Of a DNA stretch of 11,424 nt, positions 1 through 6,719 are shown piece by piece. The position numbers and the translations under genes are program-made. Within the stretch, counting starts at the first letter, position 1, and each line of letters starts with the position of its first letter. This DNA is from an uncultured Anaerococcus sp. (lineage in GTDB: Bacteria; Bacillota_A; Clostridia; Tissierellales; Peptoniphilaceae), in the NCBI GenBank assembly GCA_945916625.1, contig CAMEGY010000014.1, forward strand, positions 1 to 11,424, in the 5' to 3' direction. Below the pieces are notes generated by a model that worked only from the letters and a program-made list of their open reading frames with translations, did not search any database and was not told the origin of the DNA.

Positions 1-1256
1 TAATTGTTACTGATCACCATCAAATCCATAAAGAAGAAAATGGCGAGTGGGTAGATCAAATACTGCCAAATGCTAATGCAGTTATTAATCCTAAAAGACT
101 TGATTCAACCTATCCTTTTGATGATTTATGCGGAGCGGGGGTTAGTTTTAAATTAATACAAGGCCTTTATAAAAAATTAGATGGTGACGAGCATTACCTA
201 TATTCTCTTTTAGAGTACGTTGCCATGGGAACCGTATGCGACATTGTATCTCTTACGGATGAAAATAGAATTTTTGTAATCGAAGGACTTAAAAGATTAA
301 ATCAAACAGAAAAAATTGGCCTCAAAGCTCTACTCGATGAGTCTTCTTGGGATAAAGAAGTAGATGAATATACCTTAGGTTTTATCTTAGGTCCTCTTAT
401 GAATTCAACTGGTAGGCTTAAGAGTGCAAAACTTGCAATTGATCTATTAATAGAAGAGGATATTGACAAAATTTATAAGATGGCAGCTGACCTAGTTAAA
501 CTGAACAACGAGCGAAAAAATTTAACGGAAACTGCGCTTAATAAAGCTATGGAAATAATTAAAGATAATTCCTATGATAAGGATGATGTCATTGTTATCT
601 ACGCTCAAGGTTTAAATGAATCTGTTTGTGGTATTGTTGCAGGAAGAATCAAAGAAAAGTTTTACAGACCAACTATAGTACTAACAAATGCAAAAGAAGA
701 TGGGATTGCCAAGGGATCTGGTAGGTCTATAGCTGCTTACAACATGTATGAAAAAATATCGCCCTACAAAGATAAGTTAGAATCTTTCGGGGGCCACCCA
801 ATGGCATGTGGGTTATCAATAAGAATTGATAAAGTTGATGATTTCAGGAAATACTTAAATGATACATCAAAGCTAAACAAAAATGATAAAAATAAATCTA
901 TCAATATCGATACACAGATACCTATTTCAAAATTATCCTTAGAATTTGCAGAAAATCTTAATAAATATAGGCCCTTTGGTAAAGACAACGAAAGACCAGT
1001 ATTCGCTAATAAGGATGTTGATATTGCATCTATATCAATGATTGGAAAGGATAAAAACACAATGAAATTATCCTTATTCCAAAATGGAATATTCTACAAT
1101 GCTATTAAATTTCAAGCTGAAGATGACTTTAATTATTTAAAAGAAAAATTCAATGGTAATATTGTAGGTAATAAAATAGACATAGTATATTACCCTGATG
1201 TAAATGAATTTAGGGGCAACAAATCTCTTCAGCTAAAATTAATAGATATTAGGTGA
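1..1256 (+). CDS. recJ: Single-stranded-DNA-specific exonuclease RecJ, 3' part (5' end outside window)
   Basis: RecJ is a 5'-3' exonuclease on single-stranded DNA that acts in recombinational and mismatch repair. The open frame is already running at base 3 and gives 417 visible residues before TGA at 1254-1256. The fragment opens in the DHH catalytic motif (VTDHH, residues 2-6 of the fragment). It continues with CGAGVSFKL (about 43-51) and GTVCDIVSL (76-84), whose Asp80 matches the metal-binding Asp of GTVADVVPL in the family. The DHHA1 domain carries GGHPMACG (263-270). A C-terminal OB-like domain starts near PFGKDNERPVF (324-334) and ends with QLKLIDIR. The ATG at 225 lies inside the catalytic domain and is not a start. 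The protein stops right after the OB domain, so it is the short form without the C-terminal extension seen in Bacillus RecJ. Only 4 bases separate it from rel. Confidence 0.95.
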   Translation, partial: IVTDHHQIHKEENGEWVDQILPNANAVINPKRLDSTYPFDDLCGAGVSFKLIQGLYKKLDGDEHYLYSLLEYVAMGTVCDIVSLTDENRIFVIEGLKRLNQTEKIGLKALLDESSWDKEVDEYTLGFILGPLMNSTGRLKSAKLAIDLLIEEDIDKIYKMAADLVKLNNERKNLTETALNKAMEIIKDNSYDKDDVIVIYAQGLNESVCGIVAGRIKEKFYRPTIVLTNAKEDGIAKGSGRSIAAYNMYEKISPYKDKLESFGGHPMACGLSIRIDKVDDFRKYLNDTSKLNKNDKNKSINIDTQIPISKLSLEFAENLNKYRPFGKDNERPVFANKDVDIASISMIGKDKNTMKLSLFQNGIFYNAIKFQAEDDFNYLKEKFNGNIVGNKIDIVYYPDVNEFRGNKSLQLKLIDIR

Positions 1257-1260
1257 TTAT

Positions 1261-3441
1261 ATGCTAACCGATTTTAATAAAGAATATATAAAATTTAAAG
1301 AAGTAGTTCTACAAAATAACCCTCAAGCTGATATGGACCTTATAAAAAAAGCTTACGACTTTGGAGTTATCCATCATGATGGACAGAAAAGAAACAGCGG
1401 AGAAGATTATTTTATACATCCAATTGCTGTTGCGACAAATTTGTCTAATATGAAGCTTGATGATGAGACTATTTGTGCGGGTCTTATGCATGATGTTCTC
1501 GAAGATACAGATGTAACTCGCGAAGAGATGCAGAAAGAATTTGGAGAAGAGATTACTTTTTTAGTTGATGGTGTAACCAAGCTTAAAAATTTAAACTATA
1601 CTTCTAAAGAAGAAAAGCAGGCTGAAAACATAAGAAAAATGGTAATGGCTATGTCTAACGATGTTAGGGTCGTACTTATTAAGCTTGCTGATAGACTCCA
1701 TAACATGCGAACTCTTGAATACATGACTAGAGAAAAACAACTTCAAAAAGCGAATGAAACTTTAGAAATATATGTACCTCTTGCCCATAGACTGGGTATA
1801 TATTCTCTAAAATGGGAGCTAGAAGATTTATGTTTTAGATATCAAGAACCAGATAAGTACTATGAACTTGCTGAAATGGTTAATGTAAAAAGACGAGAAA
1901 GAGAAAATTATATCAATGAAATAATCGATATGATTACTAAGTCACTTGAAAACACCAACATCGAATTCGATATTTCTGGTAGGCCTAAATCTTTATATTC
2001 TATAAATAAAAAAATGCAGAGAAATAACATTGCCTTCGAAGAAATTTATGACCTTACAGCAATTAGGGTTATTGTAGATACTATCGCAGAATGTTATGCA
2101 GTTTTAGGTAAAGTTCACTCACTTTGGAGACCAATACCAAATAGGATTAAAGACTATATTGGCCAGCCAAAACCAAATGGTTATAGGTCTTTACATACTA
2201 CAGTATTTGGTGATGATTCAAAACCGTTTGAAGTTCAAATAAGAACAAGACAAATGCACAGAGAATGTGAATTTGGTGTTGCAGCCCACTGGAGATATAA
2301 AGAGAATAAAACTACCAAATCTGAATTTGATGATGCTATGAGCTTTTTAAGACAAATTGTTGAATGGCAGCAAGAAGGTGGTAAAGACGTTAATAACCAG
2401 GAATTCATGGAAACCCTTAAGACAGATTTCTTTTCTAGAGAAATATATGTATACTCACCTGCTGGTGAAGTTTATCCTTTACCAATGAATTCTTGTTCTA
2501 TTGATTTTGCCTATAAAATCCATACGGAAGTAGGTAACTCATGTGTAGGAGCTAAGGTAAACGGTAGAATGGTTCCAATAACTCAACCCTTAAAAACTGG
2601 AGATCTGGTCGAAATAATAACCAGTAAGAACTCCCAAGGACCGAGCAGGGATTGGCTTAATATCGTAAAGAGCAACCAAGCAAAATCAAAAATAAAACAA
2701 TTCTTTAAACGTTACGATAAAGATGAGAATATTGAGATGGGAAGGTTGGCCGTTGCTAGAGAACTTAAGAAATATAAGCAAAGCTACAGGTCACTTCTGA
2801 AAGAAGAATGGCTAGAACAAATTGCTTCAGATCTTGGGTTTCCAACAGAAGATGAGATGTATGCCTCTGTAGGATACGGAAGAACAACTGCAGAACAAGT
2901 TAGTCAAAAGCTTATTAGATATGATAAGGAAGAACTTAAGAAACAAGAACTTAAGAAGCCTCTTGATATAAATAACAAAGAGATAAATACTCAAGCAACC
3001 AATGAAATACGAGTCTCTGATCTTGATGAAGATGTTGAAGTTAAGTTTGCTAAATGTTGTACACCAGTACCAGGTGATCCAATTATAGGATTCATAACTA
3101 AGGGTAATGGAATTTCTGTGCACGTAAAAACTTGCCCAAATATCATCAACTCAAAATCACCAGAGCGTTTGATTGATGTATACTGGCAAAACCTATCCAC
3201 AGATAAGTTCCCAGTTAAAATTCAAATAATTTCAGTAAATGGACCAGCAATTCTATACGAAGTATCAAAGATGCTATCAACATTTGACGTAAATATTTTA
3301 AGTATTAATGCTAGAACAGATAGTGATTCTGGGATTATGGATTTGATTATTGAGGTTAAAAGTACTAAGCAATTAGATGATGTTATTAGAAAATTAAAGA
3401 CAATTAAAACTGTCGCAAATGTATTTAGGGTGAAAAATTAA
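1261..3441 (+). CDS. rel: Bifunctional (p)ppGpp synthetase/hydrolase (RelA/SpoT family, long Rel)
   Basis: This enzyme makes and degrades the alarmone (p)ppGpp, the signal of amino-acid starvation; long Rel proteins bind stalled ribosomes. The 726 residues are full family length with all domains in order. The HD hydrolase has H53, H77-D78, E81-D82 and D144 (in KLADRLHNMR). The synthetase has GRPKSLYSI at 240-248, D264 in EIYDLTAIR, the G-loop KPNGYRSLHTT at 304-314 and E324 in EVQIRTR. The TGS domain lies near 393-455, the zinc-finger/RIS domain has CC at 599-600, H621 and C625, and an ACT domain occupies about 650-726. The motif RIKD (295-298) is the RxKD type of bifunctional enzymes, whereas synthetase-only RelA has ExDD. 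AGGTGA inside the recJ stop region serves as ribosome binding site. The stop overlaps the dtd start as TAATG. No separate promoter is visible, so co-transcription with recJ is likely. Confidence 0.97.
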   Translation: MLTDFNKEYIKFKEVVLQNNPQADMDLIKKAYDFGVIHHDGQKRNSGEDYFIHPIAVATNLSNMKLDDETICAGLMHDVLEDTDVTREEMQKEFGEEITFLVDGVTKLKNLNYTSKEEKQAENIRKMVMAMSNDVRVVLIKLADRLHNMRTLEYMTREKQLQKANETLEIYVPLAHRLGIYSLKWELEDLCFRYQEPDKYYELAEMVNVKRRERENYINEIIDMITKSLENTNIEFDISGRPKSLYSINKKMQRNNIAFEEIYDLTAIRVIVDTIAECYAVLGKVHSLWRPIPNRIKDYIGQPKPNGYRSLHTTVFGDDSKPFEVQIRTRQMHRECEFGVAAHWRYKENKTTKSEFDDAMSFLRQIVEWQQEGGKDVNNQEFMETLKTDFFSREIYVYSPAGEVYPLPMNSCSIDFAYKIHTEVGNSCVGAKVNGRMVPITQPLKTGDLVEIITSKNSQGPSRDWLNIVKSNQAKSKIKQFFKRYDKDENIEMGRLAVARELKKYKQSYRSLLKEEWLEQIASDLGFPTEDEMYASVGYGRTTAEQVSQKLIRYDKEELKKQELKKPLDINNKEINTQATNEIRVSDLDEDVEVKFAKCCTPVPGDPIIGFITKGNGISVHVKTCPNIINSKSPERLIDVYWQNLSTDKFPVKIQIISVNGPAILYEVSKMLSTFDVNILSINARTDSDSGIMDLIIEVKSTKQLDDVIRKLKTIKTVANVFRVKN

Positions 3442-3890
3442 TGAGAGCAATTATTCAAAAAGTAACTAGTGCAAGTGTAAGAGTAGATAGCGAATTAATA
3501 TCTGAAATTGAAAATGGATATATGATTCTACTTGCTGTTAAGGAAACAGATACTGAAAAGGATTTAGATTATATAAAAAGAAAAATTACCAACCTTAGAA
3601 TCTTTGAAGACGAAGAAGGGAAGATGAACTTAAGTCTTAAAGATACTGGTGGCGAGATATTGTTAGTCAGTCAGTTTACTCTTTATGGTGATGCCAGAAA
3701 GGGCAATAGGCCATCATTTACTATGTCTGCAGGACTTCAAAAGGCCAATGATTATTATGAAATACTAAAAGATGAGCTTATTAGTGAAGGCTTTAAAGTA
3801 AGTTCTGGAGTCTTCCAGGCTCATATGCAAGTAAGTTTAGTTAATGATGGACCAGTTACAATAATTCTAGATAGTGAAAGGATTTTTTAA
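3441..3890 (+). CDS. dtd: D-aminoacyl-tRNA deacylase
   Basis: Dtd is a cytoplasmic homodimer that hydrolyses D-amino acids, and also glycine mischarged on tRNA(Ala), off tRNA, which keeps them out of proteins. At 149 residues it has the normal family length. The two active-site motifs are intact: SQFTLYGD at 77-84 and NDGPVT at 135-140, whose Gly137-Pro138 forms the cross-subunit Gly-cisPro element that rejects L-aminoacyl substrates. The N-terminus MRAIIQKVTSASVRVD is the classic start of the family. AGGGTGA at 3427-3433 lies 7 bases before the ATG, and the start overlaps the rel stop by one base (TAATG), so translational coupling is likely. Sitting next to rel is a common arrangement in Firmicutes. 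Confidence 0.97.
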   Translation: MRAIIQKVTSASVRVDSELISEIENGYMILLAVKETDTEKDLDYIKRKITNLRIFEDEEGKMNLSLKDTGGEILLVSQFTLYGDARKGNRPSFTMSAGLQKANDYYEILKDELISEGFKVSSGVFQAHMQVSLVNDGPVTIILDSERIF

Positions 3891-4492
3891 TGCAAATAAA
3901 TAAATTTACCTTAGGGCCTGTTATGACCAATTCGTTTGTAGTACATGAAAATGGCAAAGGTTTCATTGTAGATTGTCCATATCCGTCAAGTATTCTTGAT
4001 AAGTTCATAGAAGACAATAAAATAAAAATAGAATTTATTATATTAACTCATACGCATTTCGATCATGTAAGTGGCTTAAAATACTACAAAGATAGGTTCG
4101 GAGTGGACGTATATGCTTCAGAAGATGCAAAAGATTTAGCAGAAGACCCAAATTACAACCTAGGTCATCATATTAATAGCCTGGAAGTACCTATAGATTA
4201 CTTTCTAAACGATGGTGAAGTCTTCAGCGAATATAATATAAAGGCCATTAAAACTCCGGGACATACAATTGACTCTATGTCCTTTGTTTTAGGAAAAGAT
4301 GTTTTTACAGGAGATACCTTATTTAGGTTATCAGTAGGTAGGACAGATTTCCCGGGTGGATCTTTTGAAGAAATTAAAGATTCAATACTAAATAAACTCG
4401 GTAATTTAGATAGGAATTGCAATATTTATCCTGGTCACAATGAAAATACAAAGCTAGGATTTGAGTTAGATAATAATCCATTTTTACAATAA
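3890..4492 (+). CDS. Metallo-beta-lactamase-fold hydrolase, glyoxalase II/YcbL-like
   Basis: This is a soluble metallo-hydrolase of 200 residues, substrate not known. The complete metal-binding set of the fold is present: THTHFDH at 53-59 (H54, H56, D58, H59), H125 in TPGHT, D142 in FTGDTLF and H183 in YPGHNE. GRTDFPGGS at 150-158 is typical of the short glyoxalase II-like/YcbL branch. That branch lacks the C-terminal substrate-binding domain of true glyoxalase II, and the protein here ends soon after H183. AAGGA at 3878-3882 lies 7 bases before the start, which overlaps the dtd stop as TAATG. Related genes often follow rel-dtd in clostridia. That conserved position hints at a role near translation or thioester hydrolysis, but the sequence does not settle it. 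Confidence 0.93.
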   Translation: MQINKFTLGPVMTNSFVVHENGKGFIVDCPYPSSILDKFIEDNKIKIEFIILTHTHFDHVSGLKYYKDRFGVDVYASEDAKDLAEDPNYNLGHHINSLEVPIDYFLNDGEVFSEYNIKAIKTPGHTIDSMSFVLGKDVFTGDTLFRLSVGRTDFPGGSFEEIKDSILNKLGNLDRNCNIYPGHNENTKLGFELDNNPFLQ

Positions 4493-4493
4493 T

Positions 4494-4500
4494 GGGAGGA
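4494..4500 (+). promoter_or_regulatory. Ribosome binding site that sets the aspS start
   Basis: GGGAGGA ends 3 bases before the ATG at 4504. The alternative in-frame ATG at 4492 overlaps the upstream stop (TAATG) and would begin before this site. The upstream ATG has only weak purine runs before it. The site therefore favours 4504, giving a protein that begins MEFKRTHMCG, as is usual for bacterial AspRS. Confidence 0.75.
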
Positions 4501-4503
4501 AAT

Positions 4504-6252
4504 ATGGAATTTAAAAGAACACATATGTGTGGCAGCCTAAGAAATAGTGATTTAGGTAAAGAAGTGGTACTAATGGGATGGGTTGCTAAAAAACGTAACC
4601 TAGGTTCTTTAGTATTTATTGACTTAAGAGATAAAACAGGAATAAGTCAGATAGTTATAAGAGAAGAAGATAGTGAAAATTATCAAAAAGCTCGTGAAAT
4701 CTCACCTGAGTATGTGCTTGAAGTTAAGGGAAAAGTTTACGAAAGAGAAAGTAAAAATCCTGATATACCAACCGGAGATATAGAAATAATAGCTTATAAG
4801 ATAAATATTCTAGATAAGGCAAAAACTCCACCAATTTATATCAAGGATGACGATGATGTAAGTGAAAATCTAAGATTAAAATATAGGTATCTTGATATGA
4901 GAAAACCTTCTGTACAGAAAAATCTCAAATTGAGATCTGACATAGTAAGAACTATGAGGGAGTATTTTTATGATAATGATTTTACAGAAGTAGAAACTCC
5001 TTTCCTAACAAAACCAACTCCAGAAGGGGCTAGAGACTACTTAGTTCCGTCAAGGATTAATGATGGTAAATTCTATGCCTTACCTCAATCTCCACAATTA
5101 TTAAAGCAAATTCTGATGATAGGTTCCCTTGATAGATACTTCCAAGTTGTTAAGTGTTTTAGGGATGAAGATTTAAGGGCAAATAGACAGCCAGAATTTA
5201 CACAACTTGACCTTGAGATGAGCTTTTCTAACCAAGATGATGTAATAGCAATGAATGAGGGTCTTCTTAAAGTTCTTTTTGATAACTACACAGATTATAA
5301 TTTAGAACTTCCAATCAATAGAATGGACTATAGCGAAGCAATGGAATCATATGGTTCTGATAAGCCAGATTTAAGATATGGTTATAAGATTAAAAATGTA
5401 ACTGATTTATTTGTTGATAGTGAATTTAAGGTATTTGCAGAAAATACTTTAGATGGTAAATCAGTAAGAGCTATAAATTTCAAAGGTTTGGAAGAAAAGT
5501 ATTCAAGGAAGCAACTAGATAAGTTGACTGACTTTGTTAAAGATTATGGTCTAAAAGGTTTATCCTATATTAAATTTAATGACAGCATGCAATCTTCAAT
5601 CAAGAAATTCTTAACTGATGAATTAATAGATGGTCTAAGAGAGAAGCTTGATGCTGAATGTGGAGATTTGATTTTCTTAGCTGCTGATAAGGATAGGACC
5701 GTCCTTGAGGCCTTAGGTGCACTTAGAGTAAAAATCGCAAAAGATAATAAGTTATTTGAAAAAGAATATGCCTTAACATGGGTAGTAAACTTCCCAATGT
5801 TTGAATACAGTGAGGAAGAAGATAGGTATGTAGCTCAACACCATCCTTTTACAATGCCAAATGAGGAAGATATTGACTTCCTGCTAACTGAGCCAGAAAA
5901 AGTAAGGACTCAAGCCTATGATATCGTAATTAACGGAGATGAGATGGGCGGAGGATCTGTAAGAATTAATAACTCAGATCTTCAGAAAAAAGTTTTTGAG
6001 GCCCTTAAGTTAAGTGATGAAGATATTAAAAATAAATTTGGATTTTTCATTGAGGCCCTTCAATACGGAACACCACCACACGCTGGGCTTGCCTATGGAC
6101 TCGACAGGCTATTAATGCTCTTTGCTAAAACTGATAATATAAAAGATATTATAGCATTCCCAAAGACACAATCAGCTACATGTCCACTAACAGAAGCCCC
6201 AGCTCTCGTAGATGAAAAGGCACTTGAGGAACTTAATATTAAATTGAGGTGA
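4504..6252 (+). CDS. aspS: Aspartyl-tRNA synthetase (bacterial type)
   Basis: AspRS is a class II synthetase that charges tRNA(Asp). The 582 residues from 4504 show an N-terminal anticodon-binding OB fold (about 1-105), the class II core with PTPEGARDYLVP (171-182) and QSPQLLKQ (195-202), and motif 2 FRDEDLRANRQPEF (219-232). The bacterial GAD insertion lies near 295-415, and motif 3 is GLAYGLDRLLMLF (528-540). In the OB loop KRNLGSL the residue at 33 is Leu. In studied bacterial AspRSs, Leu at this place goes with enzymes that charge only tRNA(Asp), and His with those that also charge tRNA(Asn). Discriminating activity is therefore an inference, not proven. A longer form from 4492 (586 residues) is possible but less likely. 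The stop region contains the ribosome binding site of the next gene. No T-box leader fits in the short space upstream. Confidence 0.97.
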   Translation: MEFKRTHMCGSLRNSDLGKEVVLMGWVAKKRNLGSLVFIDLRDKTGISQIVIREEDSENYQKAREISPEYVLEVKGKVYERESKNPDIPTGDIEIIAYKINILDKAKTPPIYIKDDDDVSENLRLKYRYLDMRKPSVQKNLKLRSDIVRTMREYFYDNDFTEVETPFLTKPTPEGARDYLVPSRINDGKFYALPQSPQLLKQILMIGSLDRYFQVVKCFRDEDLRANRQPEFTQLDLEMSFSNQDDVIAMNEGLLKVLFDNYTDYNLELPINRMDYSEAMESYGSDKPDLRYGYKIKNVTDLFVDSEFKVFAENTLDGKSVRAINFKGLEEKYSRKQLDKLTDFVKDYGLKGLSYIKFNDSMQSSIKKFLTDELIDGLREKLDAECGDLIFLAADKDRTVLEALGALRVKIAKDNKLFEKEYALTWVVNFPMFEYSEEEDRYVAQHHPFTMPNEEDIDFLLTEPEKVRTQAYDIVINGDEMGGGSVRINNSDLQKKVFEALKLSDEDIKNKFGFFIEALQYGTPPHAGLAYGLDRLLMLFAKTDNIKDIIAFPKTQSATCPLTEAPALVDEKALEELNIKLR

Positions 6253-6260
6253 TTTTATAA

Positions 6261-6677
6261 ATGACAATGACTAAAGAAGGTTTAGTCCTTGAAAACAACA
6301 GAGGCAATTTAAAAATAAAAGTTGATCGTAATAGTGCTTGTGGCTCTTGCGCCGCAAGCGGATCTTGTGCAGAAAGAAAGACTACTATTGTCGAAATATT
6401 TTCAGCAGAAAATATAGATAAAGGGGATATGGTAGTTTTAGAAAGTGATGCAGATAAAATAAACAAAATATCTGCCATGGTATACATTATTCCAGTTGTT
6501 CTTGTAATGCTAGGAGCACTCGCTCCAAGCTACCTGCTCAAAAATACAGGATATGATACTAATCTTTTAAGTCTGGCAGCTGTTATTATTATGTTAGGTA
6601 TATCAGTTTTATTCATTAAAATTCTTGATAGAAATTCTAAAAAAGATCAACTTATGAAAGTAAGGAAAATTAATTAA
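6261..6677 (+). CDS. RseC/MucC-family membrane protein (SoxR-reducing system family)
   Basis: This is a small integral membrane protein of 138 residues. A short N-terminal domain carries the family's cysteine motif C-x2-C-x5-C (C27, C30, C36). Two hydrophobic helices follow, about 70-93 and 102-122, then a basic tail (KKDQLMKVRK) probably in the cytoplasm. RseC in Escherichia coli works with Rnf-type proteins to reduce SoxR and modulates sigma-E; in Gram-positive anaerobes the family is often linked to Rnf or other redox systems. No such genes are in this window, so the partner is unknown. GAGGTGA at 6246-6252 overlaps the aspS stop and lies 8 bases before the ATG at 6261, which favours it over the second ATG at 6267. 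The family call is firm; the function is open. Confidence 0.85.
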   Translation: MTMTKEGLVLENNRGNLKIKVDRNSACGSCAASGSCAERKTTIVEIFSAENIDKGDMVVLESDADKINKISAMVYIIPVVLVMLGALAPSYLLKNTGYDTNLLSLAAVIIMLGISVLFIKILDRNSKKDQLMKVRKIN

Positions 6678-6686
6678 TTTAAAGTT

Positions 6687-6703
6687 GATATTATATTAAT
6701 ATC
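6687..6703. repeat. Perfect 7-bp inverted repeat upstream of der
   Basis: GATATTA-TAT-TAATATC is a perfect dyad in the 42-base gap (6678-6719) between the RseC-family gene and der. The arms are almost all A/T, so an RNA hairpin would be weak, and no T-tract follows. It could be an operator, part of a weak promoter (TATATT at 6692-6697 with TTAATT at 6670-6675, spacer 16), or chance in AT-rich DNA. This gap is one of only three breaks of more than 20 bases between genes in the window. Confidence 0.35.
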
Positions 6704-6709
6704 AGATAT

Positions 6710-6715
6710 GGAGAT
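6710..6715 (+). promoter_or_regulatory. Ribosome binding site that sets the der start
   Basis: GGAGAT stands 4 bases before ATG 6720 (6 bases counted from GGAG). The upstream in-frame ATG at 6708 overlaps this site and has no purine-rich sequence before it (AATATCAGAT). Starting at 6720 also gives MALPIVTLVGR, the standard Der N-terminus in which the first strand begins right after Met. Confidence 0.8.
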
Positions 6716-6719
6716 AGAA

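Noticed and set aside
764..1060. Minus-strand open frame of 98 codons opposite recJ
   Set aside because: It is wholly opposite conserved RecJ sequence, shows no family motif, and has the composition of an antisense shadow.
225..1256. A complete gene starting at ATG 225
   Set aside because: The frame is open from base 3 and encodes the RecJ DHH motif upstream; ATG 225 is an internal Met before the conserved GTVCD motif.
2827..3200. Two minus-strand open frames opposite the rel C-terminal half
   Set aside because: They overlap each other in different frames and lie opposite the conserved zinc-finger region of Rel; no recognisable protein features.
4232..4237. TATAAT inside the hydrolase gene as an internal promoter for aspS
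   Set aside because: No acceptable -35 element lies 16-18 bases upstream, and such matches are expected by chance in AT-rich coding DNA.
4440..4504. T-box leader or other riboswitch controlling aspS
   Set aside because: The preceding gene runs up to 4492, leaving no room for a structured leader, and no T-box sequence is visible.
6708..6719. der start at ATG 6708
   Set aside because: The ATG overlaps the GGAGAT ribosome binding site for 6720, nothing upstream could serve it, and the added MEIE is not typical of the family.
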